A DNA stretch of 6,621 nt from CBDUBU01 sp965365465 (GCA_965365465.1 CBDUBU010000229.1:1-6621); one strand, 5' to 3'. Positions 1-6,621 are shown, counted from the stretch's first letter. The notes: generated by a model from the letters alone, not told the origin. Numbers and translations are program-made.

Positions 1-251
1 CGCCGTTTGAGCAGGGCAAGGGTCGAGAGAAGGCCCATTAGTCCATAAAAGTGGTCGCCGTGCAGATGGGTAATGAAAACCGCGTCGATGCGCGAGCGCT
101 TGACAACAGCATGGAGAAGCCGAAGCTGCGTTCCTTCTCCGCAGTCGAACAAAAGCATACTCCCTCCCCGAACGAGTGCTGTGGCAGAGAGGTGCCGGTC
201 GCGGGTCGGGATGGCTGATGCGGCGCCGAGGGGAATAATTTCAGTAATCAT
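1..251 (-). CDS. rnz: Ribonuclease Z, N-terminal part (runs off the left edge)
   Basis: RNase Z is the zinc-dependent metallo-beta-lactamase-fold endonuclease that trims 3' trailers of tRNA precursors in the cytoplasm. The 83 visible residues match the family start: a first strand ending in LGA (residues 8-10), a conserved LSATAL strand (21-26), FDCGEGTQ (35-42), and the metal-binding signature HLHGDH (62-67), preceded by SRID and FIT as is typical of RNase Z. H62, H64, D66 and H67 are the expected zinc ligands and general base. Family members are about 300 residues long, so most of the protein, including the exosite arm, lies beyond the window. The ATG is secure because an in-frame TAA lies 24 nt upstream with no other start between. 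A GAGGG sits 12 nt before the ATG, a long spacing for a Shine-Dalgarno site. The ABC gene ends 59 bp upstream on the same strand, so co-transcription is possible. Confidence 0.95.
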   Translation of the reverse strand, partial: MITEIIPLGAASAIPTRDRHLSATALVRGGSMLLFDCGEGTQLRLLHAVVKRSRIDAVFITHLHGDHFYGLMGLLSTLALLKR

Positions 252-262
252 AGGTGGAGCTA

Positions 263-311
263 ACCCTCTTTATGCAGGCTTGAGCTTTGTGGGCGATGTG
301 GAAAAGAGGGT
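263..311 (-). repeat. 9-bp inverted repeat between ABC stop and rnz start
   Basis: Plus-strand positions 263-271 (ACCCTCTTT) are the exact reverse complement of 303-311 (AAAGAGGGT), separated by 31 bases. The pair fills nearly the whole gap: its outer arm touches the ABC stop codon, and its inner arm contains the AGAGGG that would be the only Shine-Dalgarno candidate for rnz. In the transcript it could be a stem that hides that purine-rich site, or a weak terminator, but no T-run follows it. The long loop makes a stable hairpin doubtful. The repeat is seen directly; any function is inferred. Confidence 0.35.
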
Positions 312-2113
312 CAGTTCAAGGCTTCAATTTCTTGCTCCAGCAGTTGCTTTCTGTAGAGGCTGGCATACAGACCCTCTTCAAGCACCAACTCGTCGTGCGT
401 TCCACGTTCTACGATGCGCCCTTCATCCAGAACGAGAATAAGGTCGGCGCCCTGAACGGCGGAGATGCGATGACTGACAATTACGATGGTGCGCCGGCCA
501 TAGTGCTTTCGAAGATGGTCGAGGATGTTGCGCTCGGTGTTGGTATCGACGGCCGAAAGCGCGTCGTCAAGGATCAAAATGCGAGGATCGCGGATCATCG
601 CACGCGCAATAGAGGTGCGCTGTTTCTGGCCGCCTGAAAGGGTGATCCCGCGTTCGCCAACGAAGGTTTCGAAGCCTTCGGGGAAATCGTTTATGTTGTC
701 CAGCAATTCGGCTTCCGCAGCGGCCTGCTCGACAGCCTGGCGTTCGGCATCGAGCTTTCCGAAAGCGATGTTGTTGGCTACCGTGTCGCTGAAAAGAAAG
801 ACCTCTTGCGGCACATAGCCGATGGAGGAGCGCAGTACCTCAAGCGGAATGTCGCGCAAGTCGCGTCCGTCCATCATCACCTTGCCCTCGGTGGGATCCA
901 GCAATCTCGGAATCATTTCGACGAGCGTACTTTTTCCTGATCCCGTTCGGCCCACCACGGCCAGGGTTGCGCCTGACGGAACTTCAATTGAAATGTCACG
1001 CAGCACAAAAGGCCCTTCATCGCTGTATCGATAGCTCACCGCGTGGAACGCGATATGCCCGCTGATAGAACGGATGGAAGGGTCTGTACTCGCCGTATCC
1101 TTAATGGAAGGATTGGTGCGCAAGATCTGGTCGAGTCGAATCATTGAGGCCGAAGCTCGCTGGATCATCGTGATGACAAATCCAATGGAGGCCACAGGCC
1201 ATGTCATCAGAGCTACATAAATAATGTATTCAGCAATATTTCCGATCGAGATAGCGCCTTCCATTACGAGTCGTCCTCCGACCCAGACGACAATGATCGT
1301 GGACAGACCTACCAGAAGCAGAAAAACGGGTCGCCATGCTGCATCTACCAGAGCCAGATCCAACATTCGATCTTTGTAAGTCGCGCTTTCCTGTTCAAAC
1401 GCCTGTGCTTCTGCTTCTTCCCGTGTGTACGCTTTCAGAACGCGGATTCCGGACAGCGCTTCCTGAACGCGGGTGGTAAGCACGGAGTACTGCTTCTGTA
1501 TGGCATCGCTGCGGCTGAACTCCATGCGGGCTACGAAAAAAACCGATAGCGCCAGAAAAGGCATGGGAATGATTGCATACAGCGTGAGCCGGGGGGAGAT
1601 GATGAACATAACCGCTATGGCGGTTATCACAACCACGGCGGCTCGGGCTGCATACATGATTGCCGGCCCGACATAACGCCGGATCTGTTCAATATCGCTG
1701 GTGGCGCGGGTAATCACGTCTCCGGTGGGGTATTGATGATAGAAACCAGGCGAAAGCCGTTGCAAATGATCGTAGAGCATATTGCGCAGGTCGAATTCGA
1801 TATGCCGGGATGCCACCACGAGCGTCTGCCGCATCAGAAAAGAGAACGCGCCGCTGAGCAGACTGAGCGCAATGATGACAAGTCCGAAGACGGCCAGGCC
1901 GGTAAAGAAATACCAGTAAAGAGAGGATTGGACTTCGGCGCCGTAAAACAGGTTGTAAATGCTCACGAAGCGCGGAATGCTATCGACGGCCTGCCGGACC
2001 ACAATGGGAACCCCAATGGAAAAGCCTGCTGATACAACCGCGCTTAAGAGACCGGGCAGAAAAAGACGCTTGTACTTCCAGAAATAACGGTTCAACCAGC
2101 CGAGTGGACCCAT
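311..2113 (-). CDS. ABC exporter half-transporter (MdlA/YheI-like, membrane domain fused to ATPase)
   Basis: This is a 600-residue type I exporter half-transporter in the inner membrane, expected to work as a dimer exporting lipids, drugs or peptides; the substrate cannot be read from sequence. Six hydrophobic segments lie near residues 16-38, 67-90, 148-170, 174-195, 259-281 and 291-317. The ATPase domain has Walker A GRTGSGKST (388-396), Q-loop Q436 in GYVPQE, signature LSGGQ (492-496), Walker B ILILDD (512-517), D-loop SAVDT (520-524) and H-loop H548. The catalytic-base position after the Walker B aspartate is D517, not the usual Glu, as in the degenerate-site halves MdlA, YheI/BmrC and TM287. 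That suggests a heterodimer, yet no partner gene is adjacent. An in-frame TAG upstream leaves two starts, ATG at 2113 or TTG at 2122; neither has a Shine-Dalgarno site. I chose ATG. Confidence 0.93.
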   Translation of the reverse strand: MGPLGWLNRYFWKYKRLFLPGLLSAVVSAGFSIGVPIVVRQAVDSIPRFVSIYNLFYGAEVQSSLYWYFFTGLAVFGLVIIALSLLSGAFSFLMRQTLVVASRHIEFDLRNMLYDHLQRLSPGFYHQYPTGDVITRATSDIEQIRRYVGPAIMYAARAAVVVITAIAVMFIISPRLTLYAIIPMPFLALSVFFVARMEFSRSDAIQKQYSVLTTRVQEALSGIRVLKAYTREEAEAQAFEQESATYKDRMLDLALVDAAWRPVFLLLVGLSTIIVVWVGGRLVMEGAISIGNIAEYIIYVALMTWPVASIGFVITMIQRASASMIRLDQILRTNPSIKDTASTDPSIRSISGHIAFHAVSYRYSDEGPFVLRDISIEVPSGATLAVVGRTGSGKSTLVEMIPRLLDPTEGKVMMDGRDLRDIPLEVLRSSIGYVPQEVFLFSDTVANNIAFGKLDAERQAVEQAAAEAELLDNINDFPEGFETFVGERGITLSGGQKQRTSIARAMIRDPRILILDDALSAVDTNTERNILDHLRKHYGRRTIVIVSHRISAVQGADLILVLDEGRIVERGTHDELVLEEGLYASLYRKQLLEQEIEALN

Positions 2114-2120
2114 GCAGAGC

Positions 2121-2152
2121 AATGTCTAAAAACGAGAAAATGTAATTATTGA
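2121..2152 (-). promoter_or_regulatory. Possible promoter region for the ABC gene (AT-rich block)
   Basis: This block is clearly more AT-rich than its surroundings and sits directly upstream of the ABC start. On the minus strand it contains TACATTTT (2144 down to 2137), one mismatch from the Bacteroidota -7 element TAnnTTTG. I found no matching TTTG or TTG -33 element at the expected distance, so this is only a candidate. Its position after a 140-bp gap, the longest in the window, is the main support. Confidence 0.2.
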
Positions 2153-2216
2153 CAGCGCGGCTAATCCATCCGCTTCTGCTGCAAACGCCTGCCGCCGCGT
2201 CCGAGATCCGGGTCGA

Positions 2217-2247
2217 GCCTTCTCTGATGGCCACAGGAGAAGAAGGC
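2217..2247 (-). terminator. Weak hairpin just downstream of the dehydrogenase gene
   Basis: On the minus strand GCCTTCT (2247 to 2241) pairs perfectly with AGAAGGC (2223 to 2217) across a 17-nt loop, starting 6 nt after the dehydrogenase stop codon. A short inner CTG/CAG pairing is possible within the loop. No T-run follows, so it does not qualify as a classic intrinsic terminator; it could be a transcript-end stabilising hairpin or chance. Its position at the end of a gene is what makes it worth recording. Confidence 0.25.
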
Positions 2248-2253
2248 CGAAAG

Positions 2254-3219
2254 TCATACGAGCCGGTATGGAATGGGGTCCAGTCCGCCGAACACAGCCA
2301 TGACAGCCTCAGCACACATCTTCGCCATTTCCGTTCTGGTTTCGATGGTTGCGCTTCCGAGGTGAGGCGCGAGCACAACGCGGTCGTGTTTGAGCAGACC
2401 GGAATGCACCTCCGGTTCGCGCTCGAAGACATCGAGGCCAGATCCGGCAATCAACCGTTCATCAAGGGCCTGCACCAGGGCTTCTTCATCTACTACAGGT
2501 CCGCGCGCCGTATTAATAAGGATGGATGTAGGCTTCATCTTCCGGAAAGCATCCAGGTCAAACAGGCCCCGGCTGGCTGCATTCAACGGGCAGTGAATGG
2601 AGACGACGTCACTTTCCTCAAGCAGCTTCTCAAAGGAAACCAGATGTGCGGAAGCAAGTCGCTCCAGGGTCAGGTTCGCGCGGGAACGGTTGTAGTAGAG
2701 GATACGCATCCCGAATCCCAGGGCGCGCCGGGCCATGGCTGCGCCGATGCGCCCCATGCCGACGATGCCGAGGGTTTTGCCGCGCAGATCCGTACCCAGT
2801 AAAAGCATGGTTTCCCATCGCACGAACCGGCCTTCCCGTACGAAACGGTCTGCTTCACACAAACGCCGTGATACGCCCAGCAAAAGGGCAAAGGCAAAAT
2901 CAGCGGTTGCATCCGTCAGGACGCCGGGCGTATTTGTGACCACAATGCCTCTTGCCTGGGCAGCATTCAGGTCGATGTTGTCATAGCCTACTGCGAATTG
3001 GGCGATGGCCCTGAGTTTCGGGCAGGCATCAATCACACGAGCGGTAACCGGATCGGAGAGCACAGAGATGATCGCTTCAGCGTCACGGGCGAGAGAGATC
3101 AGCCGGTCTTCATCCATCCGCACCTCCGGGCCTGGATCTTCTATCCGAACTTCATGTGCTGCATAAAGCTGCTCAAGACCTTCCGCCGGAAGGGCGCGTG
3201 TAACGAGTACTTTTGCCAT
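2254..3219 (-). CDS. D-2-hydroxyacid dehydrogenase, glyoxylate/hydroxypyruvate reductase type
   Basis: This 321-residue cytoplasmic enzyme should interconvert a 2-oxo acid and a D-2-hydroxy acid, most likely reducing glyoxylate or hydroxypyruvate to glycolate or D-glycerate. Supporting motifs are VGYDNID (77-83) and TPGVLTDATAD (97-107), typical of the GyaR/GRHPR branch; LGTDLRGKTLGI leading into the Rossmann loop GMGRIG (154-159); and the catalytic triad R239 (NTARG), E268 (FEREP) and H286 (APHLGSAT). After the second Rossmann strand the residues are YYNRSR (175-180) rather than an acidic residue, which points to NADP(H) preference. The length is normal for the family. The reading frame stays open a further 37 codons upstream, to an ATG at 3330, but those codons overlap the mutS2 end and have no family similarity. 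The family N-terminus MAKVLVTR fixes the start at 3219. No Shine-Dalgarno site is visible. Related enzymes include SerA-like and formate-dehydrogenase-like members, but the motifs disfavour these. Confidence 0.93.
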   Translation of the reverse strand: MAKVLVTRALPAEGLEQLYAAHEVRIEDPGPEVRMDEDRLISLARDAEAIISVLSDPVTARVIDACPKLRAIAQFAVGYDNIDLNAAQARGIVVTNTPGVLTDATADFAFALLLGVSRRLCEADRFVREGRFVRWETMLLLGTDLRGKTLGIVGMGRIGAAMARRALGFGMRILYYNRSRANLTLERLASAHLVSFEKLLEESDVVSIHCPLNAASRGLFDLDAFRKMKPTSILINTARGPVVDEEALVQALDERLIAGSGLDVFEREPEVHSGLLKHDRVVLAPHLGSATIETRTEMAKMCAEAVMAVFGGLDPIPYRLV

Positions 3220-3237
3220 GAAATCGAAATGATGGTT

Positions 3238-3258
3238 GGACGCATACGTCCGGCCGGA
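3238..3258. promoter_or_regulatory. Two abutting palindromes in the mutS2-dehydrogenase gap (possible operator)
   Basis: Positions 3238-3251 form a GGACG-CATA-CGTCC inverted repeat (5-bp arms, 4-base centre). Positions 3249-3258 are a perfect 10-base palindrome, TCCGGCCGGA, and the two share three bases. They lie about 20 to 40 bases upstream of the dehydrogenase ATG, inside the 65-bp gap after mutS2. This could be an operator or a small RNA hairpin in the leader. There is no T-run, so a terminator is unlikely. Short palindromes are common in GC-rich DNA, so function is only inferred. Confidence 0.25.
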
Positions 3259-3284
3259 GAGGGGTGCGCAGACGCAACGTAAGG

Positions 3285-5714
3285 TTATTTCAGGGTAACG
3301 TGGGTAACCCCGGGACCACCCTGGTTCCATGGGGCATCCTCATAGCCTGCCACATCCCGGCGGCCTGCCAGGTATTCATGGATGGCTGTGCGAAGCGCCC
3401 CCGTGCCTTTGCCATGCAGGATTTCAACCTCCGCAAGATTGGCCGCAATGGCTTCATCCAGCAAGCGCATAACTTCCTGAAGCGCCTCCTCAACCCGACG
3501 GCCTCGTAAATCCAGCGAATGCTGGGCGCGCAGCGACGACAGGTCGGCGGCGCCATGCTGGACCTGGCGCACCGTGACTTGCTGTTTTCGCGGCCCGCCT
3601 ACCTTTTGCAGCCGGTCCAAACGGGCGCGCATCCGCATGGATCCGAAAGCAATCAACGCTTCTCCATCCTGGATCTCAAGTACTTCGGCTGCGGTCGAGC
3701 CGCCGTCGAGCACAACCTGATCACCGACCTGTATGGGCTTTGGCGTGCGTGCGCCCGACTCCTGCCGGGAGGGTGTTGGCACGCGCCGCGCCCGTTCCCT
3801 GCGGTGCTCTGCCTTCTGCTTCCGGTTTTGCAGCGTCTGCCCCAGTCTTTCCAGTTGCTCGCGAGCCGCGCGCGTTGTTTCACGGTCTGCCTGTGCTTCG
3901 CGGATTTCGCGGATAGTCCGTTCGACGGCGGCATTGGCCTGCCTGACGATCTGCTCGGCCTCGTCCAGCGCTTTCCGTCGAATCTCGTCTCTGTCCTCAC
4001 GGAGCACACGCGCGCGCTCCTCGTACCGGTTGCGTTCTTCCTCAAGCTGCTTTCCGATTTGCGTCGCCTCTGAAAGCCGCTGCTCCAGTTCCTGATTGCG
4101 CGCTTCAAAGGAGGCAATCAGTTCTTCCAGCGAAGTCTTTTGCCGCCCCACGAGGTTTCTGGCGCGTTCGAGAACCTGGGGCTGCAATCCAATACGCTGG
4201 GAAATCTCGAACGCATAGGAGGAGCCAGGCACTCGTTCCTGAAAACGGTAGGTAGGGCTGAGGGTAGCCTGGTCGAACTGCATGGAACCGTTTTCCACGC
4301 CTTCCGATTCGTGCGCAAACACCTTGAGTGTTCCGTGATGGGTGGTTGCAATGGTGCGTGCGCCTGCCCGTGTAAGCTGTTCGAGTACGGCCTGCGCCAG
4401 TGCGCCTCCCTCGGCAGGGTCGGTTCCAGTGCCTGCTTCATCAATCAGGATGAGCGTCTTTTCTCCCGCCTGCTTGAGCATGTATTTCAAGTTCGCCACG
4501 TGCGAGCTAAACGTAGAGAGGTCTTCTTCTATGGACTGCTCGTCTCCAATATCCACGATGATATGCTCAAAGAAGCAGAAGCTGGAAAGCGGATCAACAG
4601 GGATAGGAAGGCCGTAGGCGATCATCAAGGCGAAAAGGCCAACTGTTTTCATGGCAACCGTCTTGCCGCCTGCATTGGGGCCTGTGATGATGAGGGTTCG
4701 ATAAGTGTCTCCCAGCGTTAGCTGGAGCGGGACTACTTCGCGTGCTTCGTTCTCCTCCTTCTGGAAACGGAGCAGCAACACAGGGTTGCGTCCTTTACGG
4801 ATATCGATGATTCCCTGACTATTCAGCTTCGGGACGACGGCGTTGAGTTCGTTACTGAGCCGCGCTTTTGCCTGGAGCAAATCGAACTGCGCGAGCGCAC
4901 GGAGGTTTTCCCGAATCGGTTCGATATGCGCCTGAAGCCGGGCTGTTGCCTCACGAAGGATGCGCTCGACCTCACGGTGCTCTTCTGCAATCAGTTCACG
5001 CACCTCATTGTTGAGGTCCAGACAGGCAGCCGGTTCTATGTACACCGTCTGTCCGGTGGCCGATACATCTTGCACGAACCCCTGGACGCGGCGCTTGGCT
5101 TCCGCACGAACCGGAATCACCATGCGCCCGTTGCGGATCGTAGGCTGTTCTTCCGTGGCGTGGCCTTGTCCTATGGCCTTTCGCAGTTCTTCCTGAAGCG
5201 TATCGCGCAGTCTCGCCTGTCGCCGAAGGATAAGCTGCCGCAGGCGGCGCAGCTCAGGAGAAGCATCGTCGCGCAACCGTCCATCCTGATCGACGACGCG
5301 CTCTATGTGTTTCTCTACATCCGGCAAGGGCCTGATTCTTCCGGCAGCCTCGGCAAGCCGGGGGTACTTATGGGAGCGTGCTTCCAGATAATTTTTGACG
5401 CGCCGGAGCGTAACCAGAACCAGAAGGACCGCGAGCAGGTCATCGGGTTCTACGAAAGCGTTCTCCGGAGATGCCCTTCGGATAACCTCCCGGACATCAA
5501 GCACATGATCGAGCGGCAAGGGATCATCAAAGCGGAAGGCTTCCTGCAATTCAGCTACACGCTCCAATTCGGCGCGGAGCCATTCGGGGTTATCAGCGGG
5601 GCGCATCTGCGCCAGCCGCTCCTTCCCCATAGAACTGCGCGCGTACATTTCCAATCGTTCCCGCAGCGCGTCAAATCCCAGTTTCTGATCAGCCGAGGAG
5701 GGGTACAGCTTCAT
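3285..5714 (-). CDS. mutS2: MutS2: MutS-family ATPase with C-terminal Smr domain
   Basis: This is a full-length 809-residue MutS2. The family lacks the mismatch-recognition domain of MutS; members are reported to suppress recombination (Helicobacter, Thermus) and to act on collided ribosomes (Bacillus). Order of parts: N-terminal core and helical lever/clamp region with long charged helices (about 1-330); ATPase with Walker A GPNAGGKT (345-352), the STFSSH loop (400-405), Walker B LILIDEAGTGTDP (421-433) and TTHH (457-460); a long Glu/Arg-rich coiled coil (about 525-645); a small basic and beta-rich linker with GDQVVLDGG (664-672); and a C-terminal Smr domain with LDLRG (734-738) and HGKGTGALR (767-775). 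Both Smr motifs are intact, so nuclease activity is expected. The ATG follows the nucleotidylyltransferase stop by 26 bp with no Shine-Dalgarno site; MKLYPSSADQKLGFD matches the family N-terminus, supporting this start. Confidence 0.98.
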   Translation of the reverse strand: MKLYPSSADQKLGFDALRERLEMYARSSMGKERLAQMRPADNPEWLRAELERVAELQEAFRFDDPLPLDHVLDVREVIRRASPENAFVEPDDLLAVLLVLVTLRRVKNYLEARSHKYPRLAEAAGRIRPLPDVEKHIERVVDQDGRLRDDASPELRRLRQLILRRQARLRDTLQEELRKAIGQGHATEEQPTIRNGRMVIPVRAEAKRRVQGFVQDVSATGQTVYIEPAACLDLNNEVRELIAEEHREVERILREATARLQAHIEPIRENLRALAQFDLLQAKARLSNELNAVVPKLNSQGIIDIRKGRNPVLLLRFQKEENEAREVVPLQLTLGDTYRTLIITGPNAGGKTVAMKTVGLFALMIAYGLPIPVDPLSSFCFFEHIIVDIGDEQSIEEDLSTFSSHVANLKYMLKQAGEKTLILIDEAGTGTDPAEGGALAQAVLEQLTRAGARTIATTHHGTLKVFAHESEGVENGSMQFDQATLSPTYRFQERVPGSSYAFEISQRIGLQPQVLERARNLVGRQKTSLEELIASFEARNQELEQRLSEATQIGKQLEEERNRYEERARVLREDRDEIRRKALDEAEQIVRQANAAVERTIREIREAQADRETTRAAREQLERLGQTLQNRKQKAEHRRERARRVPTPSRQESGARTPKPIQVGDQVVLDGGSTAAEVLEIQDGEALIAFGSMRMRARLDRLQKVGGPRKQQVTVRQVQHGAADLSSLRAQHSLDLRGRRVEEALQEVMRLLDEAIAANLAEVEILHGKGTGALRTAIHEYLAGRRDVAGYEDAPWNQGGPGVTHVTLK

Positions 5715-5740
5715 AACGATGCGTGAGATTGCAGAAGGCC

Positions 5741-6621
5741 CTATGATCCTTTCTCTACGACTGAATGATCGCCAATGTTGATAGACTGCGCTTGGCCCTT
5801 TACGGAAGCGTGCTGTCCTATAAGGGAATTTTTTAGTACAGACTGTTCAACCCGGCCATGAGAGAATACGATGGTATCGCGGACGACGGATCGGGAAACG
5901 AAAGCGCCGGCCTCGATGGAAACGTGCGGTCCCACTACGGAATCAACGATGCTGGCGCCGGGACCTATATAAACGGGATCAATGACGATGCTGTTTCGGA
6001 CTTCTCCCTGATGCAGGTCATCGCGCTCCTTGTCAAGGATATACTTTGTAGTATCCACAAGGGCAGGGATGGTGCCACAATCCAGCCACTCGGTCACGGT
6101 GGCTGTCTTGAAAACAGATCCCTCTTTAAGCATACGGTCGAAAGCGTCAGTCAGGAAATACTCTCCTCCGGGTCCGCGCAGATCATTGTCCATAAGGTAG
6201 TCGATGGATTTATGGAGCGCAGCCAGATCCTTGACATAATAGATGCCGATAAGCGCCTCGTTTGATGCCGGGTGCTCCGGTTTTTCTTCAAACGCCACTA
6301 CACGGTCACCCTCGCGGATGGCAATTCCGAAACGGCGAGGATCTTCAACCTCCTTGACCCACGCGATCACGTCAGCGCCTTCGAGGTCTACCCCCGGTTC
6401 CATGTCGAACAGCGTATCCGCATAGACCACGATTCCTTCTCCGGTAAGATAATCGCCCGCGCAGGCGACGGCGTGGGCGGTTCCGTGGGCCGCCTCCTGC
6501 ACAACAAAGTGGGGCTTGATGCCGCGCGCCTCGCAAACTGCCGCGAGTTGGTCCCGAATCTCCTTGCCGAAATCGGGGCCGATGATAAAGACGGCATCTT
6601 CCAGCTCGCGTGGCAACACTT
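5741..6621 (-). CDS. Sugar-1-phosphate nucleotidylyltransferase with C-terminal left-handed beta-helix (5' end beyond window)
   Basis: This is an RmlA-like enzyme that joins a sugar 1-phosphate to a nucleoside triphosphate, giving an NDP-sugar for cell-surface polysaccharides. Residues are counted from the codon at 6619. Visible family features are VQEAAHGTAHAV (40-51; substrate/base-binding region), VVYADTLF (64-71; strand with the metal-binding Asp), RRFGIAI (95-101), FEEKP (110-114), ALIGIYYV (122-129), GEYFLTDAF (152-160) and WLDCGTIPAL (178-187). From about residue 208 come imperfect hexapeptide repeats (YIGPGASI, VVGPHVSIEAGAFV, LIGQHASVKG), forming a left-handed beta-helix as in long RmlA/GlmU-like proteins. 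About 40 N-terminal residues, including the expected GxGTRLxP nucleotide-binding loop, lie beyond the right edge, so the GTG at 6619 is not the start. The specific sugar and nucleotide (dTDP-, UDP- or GDP-) cannot be decided. It is probably co-transcribed with mutS2. Confidence 0.9.
   Translation of the reverse strand, partial: VLPRELEDAVFIIGPDFGKEIRDQLAAVCEARGIKPHFVVQEAAHGTAHAVACAGDYLTGEGIVVYADTLFDMEPGVDLEGADVIAWVKEVEDPRRFGIAIREGDRVVAFEEKPEHPASNEALIGIYYVKDLAALHKSIDYLMDNDLRGPGGEYFLTDAFDRMLKEGSVFKTATVTEWLDCGTIPALVDTTKYILDKERDDLHQGEVRNSIVIDPVYIGPGASIVDSVVGPHVSIEAGAFVSRSVVRDTIVFSHGRVEQSVLKNSLIGQHASVKGQAQSINIGDHSVVEKGS

Noticed and set aside
1980..2450. A 156-codon minus-strand open frame bridging the dehydrogenase-ABC gap
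   Set aside because: It overlaps both flanking genes in another frame, has composition unlike either, and no recognisable motif; the gap itself shows no credible small gene.
2149..2802. A 217-codon open frame on the plus strand, antisense to the dehydrogenase gene
   Set aside because: It covers catalytic regions of a clearly real gene and its translation shows no domain or hydrophobic pattern; it is a shadow frame.
3293..3309. Direct repeat of GGGTAAC at 3293-3299 and 3303-3309
   Set aside because: It falls in the mutS2 C-terminal codons for the VTHVT segment and is explained by repeated Val-Thr coding.
3220..3330. Upstream ATG at 3330 extending the dehydrogenase by 37 residues
   Set aside because: The extension would overlap the last codons of mutS2 and bears no similarity to the family, whereas MAKVLVTR at 3219 is a typical family N-terminus.
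4926..5726. A 266-codon open frame on the plus strand, antisense to mutS2
   Set aside because: It lies almost wholly within mutS2, has no recognisable family features, and its translation looks like the complement of a conserved coding strand. Long antisense frames are expected in moderately GC-rich genes.
6617..6619. GTG at 6619 as a start for the nucleotidylyltransferase
   Set aside because: It would remove the nucleotide-binding GxGTRLxP loop that the family needs. The frame is open to the window edge, so the gene simply continues beyond it.

Overview
The window is a compact, entirely minus-strand run of five protein genes, three complete and two cut by the window edges. Nothing in it is mobile, and I see no RNA genes or CRISPR. 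In transcription order (right to left) the genes are: a sugar-1-phosphate nucleotidylyltransferase lacking its N-terminus (6621 to 5741), mutS2 (5714 to 3285), a glyoxylate/hydroxypyruvate-reductase-type D-2-hydroxyacid dehydrogenase (3219 to 2254), an MdlA/YheI-type ABC exporter half-transporter (2113 to 311), and the first 83 codons of ribonuclease Z (251 to 1).

The DNA is moderately GC-rich. None of the three complete genes has a recognisable Shine-Dalgarno sequence before its start, and only rnz has a purine-rich AGAGGG, set rather far from its ATG. Weak SD use together with an SMR-bearing MutS2 and the YPSSADQKLGFD-type MutS2 N-terminus suggests the Bacteroidota/Rhodothermota-Chlorobiota group, perhaps a Rhodothermales-like bacterium. 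This is a tentative inference, not a measurement.

Gaps are short: 26 bp (nucleotidylyltransferase/mutS2), 65 bp (mutS2/dehydrogenase), 140 bp (dehydrogenase/ABC) and 59 bp (ABC/rnz). The first pair is very probably co-transcribed. The 140-bp gap holds a weak hairpin just after the dehydrogenase stop and an AT-rich block just before the ABC gene, so it is the likeliest transcription-unit boundary. The 65-bp gap carries two abutting palindromes, and the 59-bp gap carries a 9-bp inverted repeat. No stretch over 300 bases lacks a gene.

The genes do not form an obvious pathway. They cover sugar-nucleotide synthesis, ribosome-collision or recombination control, reduction of small 2-oxo acids, export, and tRNA 3'-end maturation. 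I read this as an ordinary housekeeping neighbourhood and found no evidence of an undescribed system. The points most worth a second look are the non-canonical Asp in the ABC Walker B motif of a half-transporter with no partner in view, and the small inverted repeats in the gaps.
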